From Curvibacter gracilis ATCC BAA-807 (GTDB lineage: Bacteria > Pseudomonadota > Gammaproteobacteria > Burkholderiales > Burkholderiaceae_C): a stretch of 64,000 nt of DNA. The notes beneath the pieces were generated by a model. That model was not told where the DNA came from and searched no databases. It worked only from the letters and a program-made list of their open reading frames with translations. The position numbers and the translations under genes are program-made. Of the stretch, positions 17,409 to 26,860 are shown piece by piece (the stretch's first letter is position 1; every line of letters begins with the position of its first letter). The stretch is taken from the NCBI RefSeq assembly GCF_000518645.1, contig NZ_JADZ01000013.1:1-64000 (forward strand), in the 5' to 3' direction.

Positions 17409-18191
17409 CTAGTTGGCTTCGACCCGGCGCCCGTGCAAGGGCTGGATGGGCCGGGCGTTGAAGGGGTACAGGCGCTGAAACGCCCGGATCTGCTGGGCCG
17501 AGGCGGTGATGGGCTGCTGCAGCACCTGCCAGCGCACGCCTTCGCTGCAGGGCGGCGTGGTCAGCGAGCCTCGATAGCGGTAGTAACGCCGGGACGCGGG
17601 CAACCAGTCGCTGACCTGCAGGGGGCTGGTCAAGGTCTGTGTCTCTCCGGCCTTGGCGGGCAGATGGTCGAACACGGCCTGCAGGTCGGTGTTGGCCGTC
17701 CCTTGATCGATGAAGACGGCCAGCACCGCCAGTTCCCCACTGGCGTTGCGGTGCACCAGGTGCGCCTCGAGGGGGTGAGATCGGCCATTGACCCGCTCTT
17801 CGCTGGGGGTGTGGAAGTGGAACTGCTGCAGCTCGAAGCGCTCGCCGTCCAGCAGCAGGGCGCCGGCCTGGCTCAGGTTGACCTGCAGGGTGTGGCCATT
17901 GTTGAGCACGCTGGCGGGGCTGGCGCGGTAGTCCCATTCCAACGGAGGCAGGTCGGCCCGGATGGCGTGGCGGATGTCGATGGGGGATTGCTGGTGGCCG
18001 GTCTTGCAGCCTTTGAAGTCGGGGTCGACCTCCGCCCAATGCGCCGCATCGTGGGGGCCGCGATAAGCCCAGTGGGCGTGGCCGGGCTCGTCGGCTTGCG
18101 CCAGGTGGGCGCAACCCAGGGCCAGTGCGAGGGCGGCAGCGGTGCGGATCGTGGTCCGGCGCGGTGAGGACTGGGAGGAGGGTGGGGACAT
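17409..18191 (-). CDS. Periplasmic alpha-carbonic anhydrase
   Basis: This 260-residue alpha-class enzyme interconverts CO2 and bicarbonate. The zinc ligands are His125 and His127 (QQFHFHTPSE) and His144 (EAHLVH). QSPIDIR near residue 69 and the LTTPPCSEGVRW stretch are classic, and Cys62 with the Cys of PPCSEG can form the usual periplasmic disulfide. Residues 1-33 (RRTTIRTAAALALALG, then AHLAQA) form a signal peptide. ATG 18191 is chosen because it heads the signal peptide. A perfect 10-bp inverted repeat lies over the ribosome-binding region just upstream and may control translation. Confidence 0.93.
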   Translation of the reverse strand: MSPPSSQSSPRRTTIRTAAALALALGCAHLAQADEPGHAHWAYRGPHDAAHWAEVDPDFKGCKTGHQQSPIDIRHAIRADLPPLEWDYRASPASVLNNGHTLQVNLSQAGALLLDGERFELQQFHFHTPSEERVNGRSHPLEAHLVHRNASGELAVLAVFIDQGTANTDLQAVFDHLPAKAGETQTLTSPLQVSDWLPASRRYYRYRGSLTTPPCSEGVRWQVLQQPITASAQQIRAFQRLYPFNARPIQPLHGRRVEAN

Positions 18192-18195
18192 GGGC

Positions 18196-18219
18196 GTGCC
18201 TTTCAAAAATGAAAGGCAC
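18196..18219 (-). promoter_or_regulatory. Hairpin over the alpha-carbonic anhydrase ribosome-binding site
   Basis: This is a perfect inverted repeat (GTGCCTTTCA, four A/T bases, TGAAAGGCAC), four bases upstream of the start codon at 18191. In the mRNA the GAAAGG that could pair with 16S rRNA is inside the 3' arm, so folding would hide it. It could instead be a dimeric operator. No poly-T tract makes a terminator unlikely. Confidence 0.5.
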
Positions 18220-18312
18220 TCTAGGTTGCCCCGACGGTCGTGCGGCCCGACTTCAGGTGCCGGCCGGCGCAAAGGCGGTTCAGGCTGTCCGGGCGGACTG
18301 GCGCCAGACCGG

Positions 18313-19089
18313 TCAGCCCAGGCGGCGCCGGAAGACGAGGCGATCGGTTTCAGACGCGGCGGGCTGGAAGGCATAGCCGTCGAGGTCAAAGCCCTCGAGC
18401 TGGCTGGGCAGGTTGACCCGGTGGGTGATGGCGTAACGTGCCATCAGACCTCGGGCCCGCTTGGCATGGAAGCTGATGATTTTGTAGCGATCGTCTTTCC
18501 AGTCTTCGAACACACATTCGATGACCCGGGCCTTGAGTACTTTCTGCTGCACGGCCTTGAAGTACTCCTGCGAGGCCAGGTTGACGACCACCGGTGAGGC
18601 GTCGGCCTGCAGGCGCTGGTTGAGATGATCGGCAATCTGCGGGCCCCAGAACTGGTAGAGGTCTTTGCCGCCCGGGTTGGCCAGGCGGGTGCCCATTTCG
18701 AGGCGGTAGGGCTGCAACTGGTCCAGGGGGCGCAGCACACCGTACAGGCCGCTCAGGATGGCCAGGTGTTGCTGAGCCCATTGCAGGTCTTCTGCCGAGA
18801 GGCTGCGCGCCTGCAGGCCGTCGTACACATCGCCATTGAAGGCCAGCACGGCCTGGCGGGAGTTGTCAGCGGTGAACCGGTTCGACCAGGCCTCGTAGCG
18901 GGCCACATTGAGGCTGGCCAGCTTGTCGCTCAAGCTCATCAGGCTGGCGATGTCGGCCGGGGTCTTCTGGCGCAGCACCTCGATCAGTTGTCGGGACTGC
19001 GGCAGGAATTGGGGCAGGGTGTGCGGCAGCTCGGCAGGCACGGGCGTGTCGTAGTCGAGGGACTTGGCAGGAGAGATCAGGAACAGCAT
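18313..19089 (-). CDS. yaaA: Peroxide stress protein YaaA (UPF0246)
   Basis: This is a 258-residue YaaA, a cytoplasmic protein that in E. coli limits free iron and DNA damage during hydrogen peroxide stress. It starts with the family motif [14 protein letters not shown] and keeps [66 protein letters not shown] and the C-terminal [14 protein letters not shown]. Length is normal. ATG 19089 begins the family motif. It lies downstream of rne but is separated from it by a terminator, so it needs its own promoter; I did not find a convincing one. Confidence 0.95.
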   Translation of the reverse strand: MLFLISPAKSLDYDTPVPAELPHTLPQFLPQSRQLIEVLRQKTPADIASLMSLSDKLASLNVARYEAWSNRFTADNSRQAVLAFNGDVYDGLQARSLSAEDLQWAQQHLAILSGLYGVLRPLDQLQPYRLEMGTRLANPGGKDLYQFWGPQIADHLNQRLQADASPVVVNLASQEYFKAVQQKVLKARVIECVFEDWKDDRYKIISFHAKRARGLMARYAITHRVNLPSQLEGFDLDGYAFQPAASETDRLVFRRRLG

Positions 19090-19224
19090 GGCGTGGGTGT
19101 CGAAGCGGGTAGGGCGGAGGGGCATCGGGCAGCTGAATGCGCCACCCGGTGGGCCTGTCAGCGCCTGATTGTGCCCACAAGCCGGAGACCCGGCGGGGCA
19201 CCCTGGATTGGGCCGAGCCCTATG

Positions 19225-19258
19225 AAAAAAGCCCGGCACCCCCAAGAGGGGCCGGGCT
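19225..19258 (-). terminator. Intrinsic terminator of rne
   Basis: The stem AGCCCGGC...GCCGGGCT with inner CCCC/GGGG pairs is followed on the minus strand by six T. It sits 37 bp after the rne stop. Confidence 0.85.
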
Positions 19259-19294
19259 GGATCAGGGCAGCGGCCGGTTCAGACCGGCCGGGGC

Positions 19295-22200
19295 TCAGGC
19301 CTGCTGTTCGAAGGGCAGCTTGAGCTCGCTCAGATCGCGGCGGGTTTCCACCAGGATCAGTGGGCCTTCGTCAAGCACCACCAGCGGGGGGCGTTCGCGG
19401 GGCACATGCACCGGCTTGGGCTCGGCAGCGATGGCGGCCTGCACGGCAGCCACCTTGTCGGCGTCCGAGTTGACCCATTCCAGGCCGGCGCTTTGCGCCA
19501 GTTCCTGCAGCGTGGGGATCGGCAGCTCAAAGGCTTGCACCTTGGGCAGGCCGGCTTCCACCGGAGCCGCGACAGGTGCCTGGGCGACCACCGGGGCAGC
19601 GATCTCGGCGACCACCTGGGCAGGCGCCTCGGCTTGGGCCGGTGCCGGTGCTGCGGCCTCGACCGGGGCCACCCAGGCTTCGGCTGGGGCGGCTGCGGGC
19701 TCGACCGGGGTCACGTTGCTGAAGTAGCTGGCGCGGGGCTCGAACTCAGCCTGTTCCTGGCCTTCACGGCCTTCCGGATTGGCCTGGCCGTCGCGTGGTG
19801 CGCGTTCGCCTTGGCGCTCACGGCGGTCACGGCCGTAACGGTCACGCGAACGGCGTTCACGGCGTTCCTCGCCGCCGCCTTCCACCGGGGTGGCGCGACC
19901 CTGGCCTTCGGCCTGGGCCTCAGCCGAGGCTTCGATCAGGTTGCTGCCTTCCGGAGCCTGGGGTGCATCGCCCTGGCCTTCGGTGCGTGGGGCACGGTCC
20001 TGGCGCGGGCCGCGTTCACGGCGCTCGCCACGTTCGCCACGTTCACGGCGCGGGCGTTCGGCGCGAGCCTCGGTGTTCACCGGGTTGCCCGCTTCATCCA
20101 GGGCCAGGTTGGCCACGGCTGCTTCGGGGGCCGCTTCGTTCAGGCCGTTGCTGCGCAGCTCGGCCGGGGCGCCGTTGGCACCCTGGTTCTCGGGGCGGCG
20201 CTCACGCGGGGCGCGGTCCGGGCGGCCTTCGCGGCGCGGGGCCTCGCCCTCGGGGCGCTCGCCACGCGGGGCGCGGGTTTCGCCGTCACGCGGGGCGCGC
20301 GGTTCACCGCGCTCACCGTTGCGGCCTTCGCCGCGCTCGCCACGTTCACCATTGCGACGCGGGCCGCGGCCTTCGCCACGTTCCGTGCGCTCGCCATTGC
20401 GGTTCTCGCGGCCTTCGCCCCGTTCGCCACGCTCACCACGGCGGCCACCACGGCCTTCGCCGTTGCGCGACTCGCCGCGTTCGCCGTTGCGGCCTTCACG
20501 CTTTTCGTCCTTCTTGGCCTCGGTGGCCACAGGCGCCGGAGCGGGTGCCACCACGGGCTTCACGCCGAACAAGCCCTTGAGCCAGCCGAAGAAGCCGGTG
20601 TCTGCGGGCACTGCCGGGGCGGGCGCGGCAGCCGGTGCGGCTGGAGCGGCCTTGTCGGCCGGGCGGCCACGGGCGGCCGAGGGCGCGCCTTCGGGCTTGG
20701 GCAGGGCCTGGGGCGCCGGGGCGTCGGGCAGCACGCCCTTGATCACCGGGGTCTGCTTGTTGGTGGGCTCTTGCGAACGGCGGGTGACGGTGGTCGGGTC
20801 CTCGATCACTTCGGCCATCTTGTAGCTGGCTTCCATGTGGTCCAGGCGCGGGTCGTCGTGCTTGAGGCGTTCGAGCTTGTAGTGCGGGGTTTCCAGGGCC
20901 TTGTTGGGCACCAGCATCACGCTCAGGCGCTGCTTGACCTCGATCTTGGCGATCTCGGTGCGCTTTTCGTTGAGCAGGAACGAGGCCACCTCGACCGGCA
21001 CTTGCACGTGCACGGCGGCGGTGTTGTCCTTCATGGACTCTTCCTGGATGATGCGCAAGATCTGCAGCGCCGAGCTTTCGGTGTCGCGGATGTGGCCCGA
21101 GCCACCGCAGCGCGGGCAGGGGATGGATGAGCCTTCCGACAGCGCCGGCTTGAGGCGTTGGCGGCTCATTTCCATCAGGCCGAACTTGCTGATGGTGCCG
21201 AACTGCACGCGGGCGCGGTCCTGGCGCAGCGCGTCGCGCAGGCGGTTTTCCACTTCGCGGCGGTTCTTCGACTCTTCCATGTCGATGAAGTCGATCACGA
21301 TCAGTCCCCCCAGATCGCGCAGACGCATCTGGCGCGCCACTTCGTCAGCGGCTTCCAGGTTGGTGCGGGTGGCGGTTTCCTCGATGTCGCCGCCCTTGAT
21401 GGCGCGCGCCGAGTTGACGTCCACCGACACCAGGGCTTCGGTGTGGTCGATCACGATGGCGCCGCCCGAGGGCAGGGTCACGGTGCGGGCGTAGGCCGAT
21501 TCGATCTGGTGTTCGATCTGGAAGCGGCTGAACAGCGGGGCATCGTCGCGGTAGCGCTTCACGCGGGCGGCATGCTCGGGCATGACGTGCGCCATGAACT
21601 GGTGCGCCTGCTCGTAGATGTCGTCGGTGTCGATCAGGATGTCGCCGATGTCGTGGTTGAAGTAGTCACGGATGGCGCGGATCACCAGGCTCGATTCCTG
21701 GTAGATCAGGTAGGCGCCCTTGCCGCCCTTGGCCGCGCCGTCGATGGCGGTCCAGAGCTTGAGCAGGTAGTTCAGGTCCCACTGCAGTTCAGGGGCGCTG
21801 CGGCCGATGCCGGCCGTGCGGGCGATGATGGACATGCCGTTGGGGTATTCCAACTGGTCCATGGCTTCTTTGAGCTCGGCCCGGTCTTCGCCTTCGATGC
21901 GGCGCGAGACACCGCCACCGCGGGGGTTGTTGGGCATCAGCACCACGTAGCGGCCGGCCAGGCTCACGAAGGTGGTCAGGGCCGCGCCCTTGTTGCCGCG
22001 TTCTTCCTTTTCGACCTGGACCAGCAGTTCCTGGCCTTCACGGATCACGTCGTTGATGCGCGCCTGGCTGGGCGACACGCCCGGGGCAAAGTACTGGCGC
22101 GAAATTTCCTTGAAGGGCAGAAAGCCGTGGCGGTCTTCGCCGTAGTCGACAAAACAGGCTTCGAGGCTGGGCTCGAAGCGGGTGACGACGGCCTTGTAGA

Positions 22201-22321
22201 TGTTGCCCTTGCGCTGTTCGCGCCCTTCGATTTCGATTTCGTAGTCGAGCAGTTTCTGCCCGTCCACGATGGCCAAACGGCGTTCTTCCGCCTGGGTGGC
22301 GTTAATCAGCATCCGCTTCAT
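19295..22321 (-). CDS. rne: Ribonuclease E
   Basis: This 1008-residue RNase E is the main endonuclease of mRNA decay and the degradosome scaffold, and also processes rRNA and tRNA. An S1 RNA-binding domain lies at about 39-119. The catalytic magnesium ligands are Asp301 ([10 protein letters not shown]) and Asp344 (IVIDFIDME), and the zinc-link cysteines Cys402/Cys405 are in [10 protein letters not shown]; all are offset by two from E. coli. From about residue 545 the protein is low in complexity: Ala/Pro-rich, then a long Arg/Glu/Gly tract of GERGE-like units (about 610-830) likely to bind RNA and partner proteins. ATG 22321 ([10 protein letters not shown]) matches the family start and has GGAAGGAC upstream. 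Confidence 0.97.
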   Translation of the reverse strand: MKRMLINATQAEERRLAIVDGQKLLDYEIEIEGREQRKGNIYKAVVTRFEPSLEACFVDYGEDRHGFLPFKEISRQYFAPGVSPSQARINDVIREGQELLVQVEKEERGNKGAALTTFVSLAGRYVVLMPNNPRGGGVSRRIEGEDRAELKEAMDQLEYPNGMSIIARTAGIGRSAPELQWDLNYLLKLWTAIDGAAKGGKGAYLIYQESSLVIRAIRDYFNHDIGDILIDTDDIYEQAHQFMAHVMPEHAARVKRYRDDAPLFSRFQIEHQIESAYARTVTLPSGGAIVIDHTEALVSVDVNSARAIKGGDIEETATRTNLEAADEVARQMRLRDLGGLIVIDFIDMEESKNRREVENRLRDALRQDRARVQFGTISKFGLMEMSRQRLKPALSEGSSIPCPRCGGSGHIRDTESSALQILRIIQEESMKDNTAAVHVQVPVEVASFLLNEKRTEIAKIEVKQRLSVMLVPNKALETPHYKLERLKHDDPRLDHMEASYKMAEVIEDPTTVTRRSQEPTNKQTPVIKGVLPDAPAPQALPKPEGAPSAARGRPADKAAPAAPAAAPAPAVPADTGFFGWLKGLFGVKPVVAPAPAPVATEAKKDEKREGRNGERGESRNGEGRGGRRGERGERGEGRENRNGERTERGEGRGPRRNGERGERGEGRNGERGEPRAPRDGETRAPRGERPEGEAPRREGRPDRAPRERRPENQGANGAPAELRSNGLNEAAPEAAVANLALDEAGNPVNTEARAERPRRERGERGERRERGPRQDRAPRTEGQGDAPQAPEGSNLIEASAEAQAEGQGRATPVEGGGEERRERRSRDRYGRDRRERQGERAPRDGQANPEGREGQEQAEFEPRASYFSNVTPVEPAAAPAEAWVAPVEAAAPAPAQAEAPAQVVAEIAAPVVAQAPVAAPVEAGLPKVQAFELPIPTLQELAQSAGLEWVNSDADKVAAVQAAIAAEPKPVHVPRERPPLVVLDEGPLILVETRRDLSELKLPFEQQA

Positions 22322-22862
22322 GATGCGTGTCCTTCCTGGACCCTGTAGGTCCATGCAATCGTCAAATCTTCAACAGGCCCGAAATGAGCCAACGATGCCG
22401 GAACAGACGCTTTGAAACGAAGGGAATTGCCGTGGGTGCACAGACGCCTGAGCTGGTGGCTCAGGTATCGGGCGGGGGCGCGTGGATGGGGGCGAGTGAG
22501 TGTAGGGGCTGTGTGGCCGCAAAGGGTGCGGCGTCAGGTGACCGGTAGGCGGGCACCATGGGCGATTGCATGCCATTTGACGGTGGCATGAGCCACCGCA
22601 AGCAGGTCTGAATCAGCGCCATCAGCACAGGTTGTCTCGCTTTGATCCGCCCGAGACCCCGGCAATTTCAGCGGGCTCTCAGGCATGGGTATTCCGTATC
22701 GGTGTTTCAAAGTGCCGGCCCATCTGGCTTTGGGACACTGTCATCACGAACTCTGGTGCGTGATCTACAGCTCACAAGTCAGTCGGCATCGACCTTGCCA
22801 GCGCCGCGGAAGTGGGACTGGACTAAACTCCAGACGAATCAACCAGTTACAGCAAAGCGCTA
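22322..22862. other. rne-rluC divergent intergenic region with rne leader hairpins
   Basis: This is 541 bp without a gene. On the rne side, TGGACC-CTGTA-GGTCCA (22337-22353) forms a perfect 6-bp stem directly before the rne ribosome-binding site, and CCTGAGC/GCTCAGG (22447-22465) forms a 7-bp stem further up. CGGTGGC/GCCACCG (22581-22598) is a third. In E. coli the rne 5' leader is structured and mediates autoregulation, so a similar role is plausible. Convincing -35/-10 pairs for either gene were not found. Confidence 0.5.
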
Positions 22863-23888
22863 GTGAAACACATTATAGAGGGCAAAGTCGGCCCTCAAAT
22901 CAAGCCCGCCGCAGCTGCGGCCAGCCTCTTGCTGGTGGACGAAGAATCCGCCGGCCAGCGCCTCGACAACTTCCTGATCCGGCACCTCAAAGGGGTGCCG
23001 AAAACGCATGTCTACCGCATCATCCGCAGCGGTGAAGTGCGCATCAACAAGGGGCGGGTGGCCGCCGATACCCGGGTTCAGACCGGGGATTCGGTGCGCG
23101 TGCCGCCCGTCCGTCTATCTGAGCGCGCCGCCGAGAAGGCCGACGCCCCGGCGCCGGCGCGCGAGTTCCCGGTTCTTTTCGAGGACGATCATCTGCTGGC
23201 CATTGCCAAGCCCGCCGGTGTGGCGGTGCACGGCGGCAGCGGCGTGAGCTTTGGCGTGATCGAGCAATTGCGCCAGGCGCGACCGCAGGCGCGCTTTCTG
23301 GAGCTGGTGCACCGGCTGGACCGGGAGACCTCGGGCATCCTGCTGTTGGCCAAGAAGCGCTCGGCGCTGACGCACCTGCAAGACCAGTTCCGCGACCGCG
23401 AGACTGGCAAGACCTACCTGGCCCTGGCCATCGGGGCCTGGCCGGTCAACAAGAAGGTGATCGACTCGGCCCTGCACAAGTACCTGCTTCCGGATGGTGA
23501 GCGGCGTGTGAAGGTGGTCGACAAGGACCACCCGGATGCCATGCGTGCGGTCACCCTGGTGCGCGTGCGTTCGGGCTTGCCCGCGGTTCAGTTGGCGGGC
23601 TTGCCGGCGTTCTCGCTGCTGGAGGTGACCATCAAGACTGGCCGCACGCACCAGATCCGGGTGCACCTGGCCAGCAGCGGGCATGCGATTGCGGGCGACG
23701 ACAAATATGGTGATTTCGAATTGAACAAGCGCCTGGTCAGGCACGGCCTCAAGCGCATGTTCCTGCATGCCTGGCGGTTACAGTTCAAGCACCCCGCCAG
23801 CGGCGAGGCGATCCAGTTGGAATTGCCCCTGCCGCCCGAGTTGCAATCCTTCATCGACGCCAATCCCAACGCCGACACCAGCCCATGA
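22863..23888 (+). CDS. rluC: 23S rRNA pseudouridine synthase RluC
   Basis: This 341-residue RluA-family enzyme makes pseudouridines in 23S rRNA (positions 955, 2504 and 2580 in E. coli). An S4 RNA-binding domain spans about 29-85 (GQRLDNFLIRHLKGVPKTHV). The catalytic Asp153 is in LVHRLDRETSG, preceded by AIAKPAGVAVHGGSG and followed by KTGRTHQIRVH. The start is GTG 22863, before a short extension. It is divergent from rne, as in many proteobacteria, and its stop overlaps the start of the next gene (ATGA), so the phosphatase is co-translated. Confidence 0.94.
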   Translation: MKHIIEGKVGPQIKPAAAAASLLLVDEESAGQRLDNFLIRHLKGVPKTHVYRIIRSGEVRINKGRVAADTRVQTGDSVRVPPVRLSERAAEKADAPAPAREFPVLFEDDHLLAIAKPAGVAVHGGSGVSFGVIEQLRQARPQARFLELVHRLDRETSGILLLAKKRSALTHLQDQFRDRETGKTYLALAIGAWPVNKKVIDSALHKYLLPDGERRVKVVDKDHPDAMRAVTLVRVRSGLPAVQLAGLPAFSLLEVTIKTGRTHQIRVHLASSGHAIAGDDKYGDFELNKRLVRHGLKRMFLHAWRLQFKHPASGEAIQLELPLPPELQSFIDANPNADTSP

Positions 23889-24556
23889 CCGCCTCCAGCC
23901 GCCCCCGCCAGTTCGACCTGATCGCCTTCGATTGGGACGGCACCCTGTTTGATTCCACTCAGATCATCGTGCGCTGCATCCAGGCGGCGGTGGTGGATGT
24001 CGGCGGGGCGCGCCCGAGCGATGAGGCGGCTTCTTATGTGATCGGCATGGCCTTGATGCAGGCCCTGGCCCATGCGGCACCGGATGTGCCGCCTGAGAAG
24101 TACCCTGAATTGGGTAATCGTTACCGCTTTCACTATCTGAAACATCAGGACGACATCGCCCTGTTTGACGGCGTGCTGCCTCTGTTGGCCTCCTTGCGTG
24201 AGCGTCAGCACATCATCACGGTGGCCACGGGCAAGAGCCGGCGGGGATTGAACGAAGCTTTGCATTCGGTGGCTTTGCGCGGGGTGTTTGACGGCTCGCG
24301 CACCGCCGATGAGACGGCGGGCAAGCCCGACCCTCGCATGCTGCACGAGCTGATGGCCGAGTTTGATGTGGCGCCTGAGCGCACTTTGATGATTGGCGAT
24401 ACCACCCATGACCTGCAGATGGCGATGAACGCCGGCTGCGCCAGTGTGGGGGTGAGTTATGGTGCCCATGAGCCGGATGCATTCGACGCCTTGCGACCGC
24501 GCCATGTGGCGCATTCGGTGGCTGATCTGCACCAGTGGCTGCTCAACAACGCTTGA
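23885..24556 (+). CDS. HAD-superfamily hydrolase, phosphoglycolate phosphatase-like
   Basis: This 223-residue HAD phosphatase has motif I FDWDGTLFDS (nucleophile Asp16, acid Asp18), motif II VATGKSRRG, Lys in AGKPDPRML, and the acidic motif IV MIGDTTHDLQMAMNAGC. A helical cap lies between motifs I and II, so it is a C1-cap enzyme of the Gph/PpaX type. The substrate cannot be read from sequence. It overlaps rluC by four bases and lies 41 bp before the Rieske gene. Confidence 0.9.
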   Translation: MTASSRPRQFDLIAFDWDGTLFDSTQIIVRCIQAAVVDVGGARPSDEAASYVIGMALMQALAHAAPDVPPEKYPELGNRYRFHYLKHQDDIALFDGVLPLLASLRERQHIITVATGKSRRGLNEALHSVALRGVFDGSRTADETAGKPDPRMLHELMAEFDVAPERTLMIGDTTHDLQMAMNAGCASVGVSYGAHEPDAFDALRPRHVAHSVADLHQWLLNNA

Positions 24557-24597
24557 ACTGAAGGCCGCGCCGGGGCTCGCGCGGCCGGGGAGGGGTG

Positions 24598-24963
24598 ATG
24601 GAAGCGATGATTCCGTTGTGTAACAGCAACGATCTGGTCGACAGTGGGGACGGAGTGCCCTTCGATGTGGTCTATGCCGGGCAGACCTGCCGTGCCTTTG
24701 CCATACGCTATGAGGGTCGTGCCCACGCTTACCTGAACCGCTGCACCCACGTGGCCATGGAGATGGACTACCAGCCCAATCGTTTCTTCGATGATTCGGG
24801 GCGGTGGTTGCTCTGTGCCACCCATGGTGCGGTCTATGCGCCCGACACCGGTCAGTGCCGAGGTGGCCCCTGCCGAAGTGGCTTGATCCGCATCGAGCTC
24901 TCGGAAATGGATGGCGTGGTGCACTGGCATACTGCCTACAACCTGCACCCTGTTGAATTCTGA
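24598..24963 (+). CDS. Rieske [2Fe-2S] domain protein
   Basis: This 121-residue single-domain Rieske protein has its cluster ligands at Cys49 and His51 (CTHVAMEMD) and Cys73 and His76 (CATHGAVYAP). There is no signal peptide or transmembrane anchor, so it is a soluble ferredoxin-like protein rather than part of the bc1 complex. An AGGGG tract precedes ATG 24598; ATG 24607 gives better spacing and is an alternative. It sits one base from the following peptidase gene, so the rluC-HAD-Rieske-sppA set is likely one operon. Its electron partner is unknown. Confidence 0.9.
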   Translation: MEAMIPLCNSNDLVDSGDGVPFDVVYAGQTCRAFAIRYEGRAHAYLNRCTHVAMEMDYQPNRFFDDSGRWLLCATHGAVYAPDTGQCRGGPCRSGLIRIELSEMDGVVHWHTAYNLHPVEF

Positions 24964-24964
24964 G

Positions 24965-26011
24965 ATGACGGATCCCCGCACGCCCGAACCCACCGATGAG
25001 CCCGTGTCGACGCCGGCTCCCGAGCCTGTTGCGCCGACGGTGTCCGCTGCGGCGCCTTCTTCTACCGCATCCGCTTCGCCCCTCCCCTCCGGCTGGGAGC
25101 GTGAAACGCTTGAAAAGCTGGCCTTCGCCTCGCTGCGCGAGCAGCAGGCGGCGCGGCGTTGGCGCAATGTGATCCGCCTGGCTTGGTTGGTGCTGCTGTC
25201 GGTCAGTGCCTGGATGCTTTTCAGCCGTGCAGCCCCTGTCACTGATAAAAGCACACCTCACACGGCCGTGGTCGAAATCAAGGGCGAGATTGCGGCTGGA
25301 GCGGACGCCAGTGCCGAGTTTGTGGTGGCGGCCATGCGCAGCGCCTTCGAGGACGACGGCGCTCAGGCGGTGGTGTTGTTGATCAACTCGCCAGGCGGCA
25401 GCCCGGTTCAGGCCGGCATCATCAACGACGAGATCCGCCGCCTGAAGGCCAAGCATTCCAAGCCGGTGTATGTGGTGGTGGAAGAGTCGTGTGCCTCGGC
25501 GGCCTATTACATCGCGGCAGCAGCCGATCAGATCTTTGTCGACAAGGCCAGCATCGTGGGCAGCATTGGTGTTCTCATGGATGGGTTCGGCTTCACGGGC
25601 CTGATGGACAAGCTGGGCGTGGAGCGGCGCCTCATGACGGCCGGCGAAAACAAGGGCTTTCTGGACCCGTTCAGCCCGCAGACCGAGCGTCAGCGTGTGT
25701 TTGCCCAGGCCATGCTGGATCAGATCCACCAGCAGTTCATCAAGGCGGTGAAGGATGGGCGCGGCAAGCGTCTCAAGGAAACGCCTGAAATGTTCAGCGG
25801 TCTGTTCTGGACCGGTGAGCAGGCGGTTGAGATGGGTCTGGCCGATCAACTCGGCAACCTGGATTACGTGGCTCGCGAAGTGGTCAAGGCCGAAGACCTG
25901 GTGGATTACACCCGCCGCGACAACGTGGCGGAGCGCCTGGCCAAACGCTTCGGTGCGGCCTTTGGCGAGGGGGCCGTGCGTGCCCTGCGCTCCGTGCCTG
26001 CCTTGCGCTGA
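24965..26011 (+). CDS. sppA: S49-family signal peptide peptidase SppA
   Basis: This 348-residue inner-membrane serine protease degrades cleaved signal peptides. A Pro-rich cytoplasmic N-terminus of about 65 residues precedes one membrane segment (VIRLAWLVLLSVSAWMLF, about 69-86). The catalytic dyad is Ser178 (SCASAAYYIA) and Lys230 (GENKGFLDPF), with the 52-residue spacing seen in short SppA36-type enzymes. NSPGG at 141 starts the oxyanion region. ATG 24965 begins one base after the Rieske stop. The length fits the short SppA class rather than the duplicated E. coli form. Confidence 0.92.
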   Translation: MTDPRTPEPTDEPVSTPAPEPVAPTVSAAAPSSTASASPLPSGWERETLEKLAFASLREQQAARRWRNVIRLAWLVLLSVSAWMLFSRAAPVTDKSTPHTAVVEIKGEIAAGADASAEFVVAAMRSAFEDDGAQAVVLLINSPGGSPVQAGIINDEIRRLKAKHSKPVYVVVEESCASAAYYIAAAADQIFVDKASIVGSIGVLMDGFGFTGLMDKLGVERRLMTAGENKGFLDPFSPQTERQRVFAQAMLDQIHQQFIKAVKDGRGKRLKETPEMFSGLFWTGEQAVEMGLADQLGNLDYVAREVVKAEDLVDYTRRDNVAERLAKRFGAAFGEGAVRALRSVPALR

Positions 26012-26047
26012 GCGCGCAGGCAGGATGGCCTCTGGGGAGGCTGGGCC

Positions 26048-26860
26048 TCAGCGCCCGATGCCGAAGACTGCCGGCAGGTCGTTGGGCGGGAAGTCTTTCG
26101 CTTTGCCGGCTGCCTTGGGGTCTAGATGGGCTTGTTGGCGCCAATCTTTCACCAGTTTGCTGCGGTTCTGCCCTTGCTCCAGCGTCAGGCCGTAGCTGAT
26201 GGCCAGGCGGGTGTTGGGCTGCAGGCTTTGCAGCAGGCCCTGCCACAGGGCTTGATTGCGGTAGGGTGTTTCAATGAACAGCTGGGTCTGGCCTGTCTTG
26301 AGGGCCAGGGACTCGAGCTCGCGCAGGCGTTGGCTGCGTTCGCCATTGTCCTGAGGCAGGTAGCCCACAAACGCAAAGTTCTGTCCATTCAGGCCGCTGG
26401 CGGCCAGGGTCAGCAGCAGCGAAACCGGTCCGGTCAGGGCCACCACTTCAATGCCAAGGTCGTGGGCGGCGCGCACCACCGAGGAGCCGGGGTCGGCCAC
26501 GGCGGGCATGCCGGCCTCGCTGATCAAGCCCATGTCATGGCCGGCCAGGGCGGGCGCCAGCAGGGGCCGTGCGTCAAATTGACCGGCTTGGTGGTCGCCT
26601 TTCTTGTGCACGGCGCGTGGCAGCTCTTGCAGCGCCTGCTCCTGTATCGGCGCCACCAGGGGGTGGTGCTCGCCAATGCGCTTGAGGTAGGCGCGTGTGC
26701 TCTTGGCGTTCTCGCACACCCAATGGCGCAAGCCGGCGGCCGTGATCAGGGTTTTGCTCGGGATCACGTCGGTCACCGGCGCTTGCTGGTTGCAGCCGAA
26801 GTCCAGGGGGGCAGGGACCAGGAACAGGCGGCCCAGGGGGGGTGAATTTGCCTTGCTCAT
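26048..26860 (-). CDS. RsmI-like SAM-dependent methyltransferase (tetrapyrrole methylase fold)
   Basis: This 270-residue protein resembles the RsmI/YraL group. An N-terminal LFLVPAPL replaces the canonical LYVVATPIGN, followed by ISEAGMPAVADPGSSVVRAA, the SAM-site motif of the family, then LTGPVSLLLTLAASG and FAFVGYLP. The weak N-terminal motif suggests a paralogue of 16S rRNA 2'-O-methyltransferase RsmI rather than RsmI itself, so the substrate is uncertain. The start at 26860 overlaps the maf stop (ATGA), giving a maf-methyltransferase operon, convergent with sppA 36 bp away. Confidence 0.85.
   Translation of the reverse strand: MSKANSPPLGRLFLVPAPLDFGCNQQAPVTDVIPSKTLITAAGLRHWVCENAKSTRAYLKRIGEHHPLVAPIQEQALQELPRAVHKKGDHQAGQFDARPLLAPALAGHDMGLISEAGMPAVADPGSSVVRAAHDLGIEVVALTGPVSLLLTLAASGLNGQNFAFVGYLPQDNGERSQRLRELESLALKTGQTQLFIETPYRNQALWQGLLQSLQPNTRLAISYGLTLEQGQNRSKLVKDWRQQAHLDPKAAGKAKDFPPNDLPAVFGIGR

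Noticed and set aside
19406-21130. 574-codon open frame antisense to rne
   Set aside because: It mirrors the Arg/Glu/Gly-rich repeats of RNase E in GC-rich DNA, is Ala/Phe/Thr-rich low-complexity protein, and has no ribosome-binding site or family features.
22642-22863. Short + strand frames in the rne-rluC gap (22327-22548, 22642-22863)
   Set aside because: No ribosome-binding site, no protein-like features and mutual overlap in different frames.
24598-24963. Rieske protein as a ring-hydroxylating dioxygenase component
   Set aside because: There is only a single small Rieske domain and no oxygenase, reductase or aromatic-degradation gene nearby.
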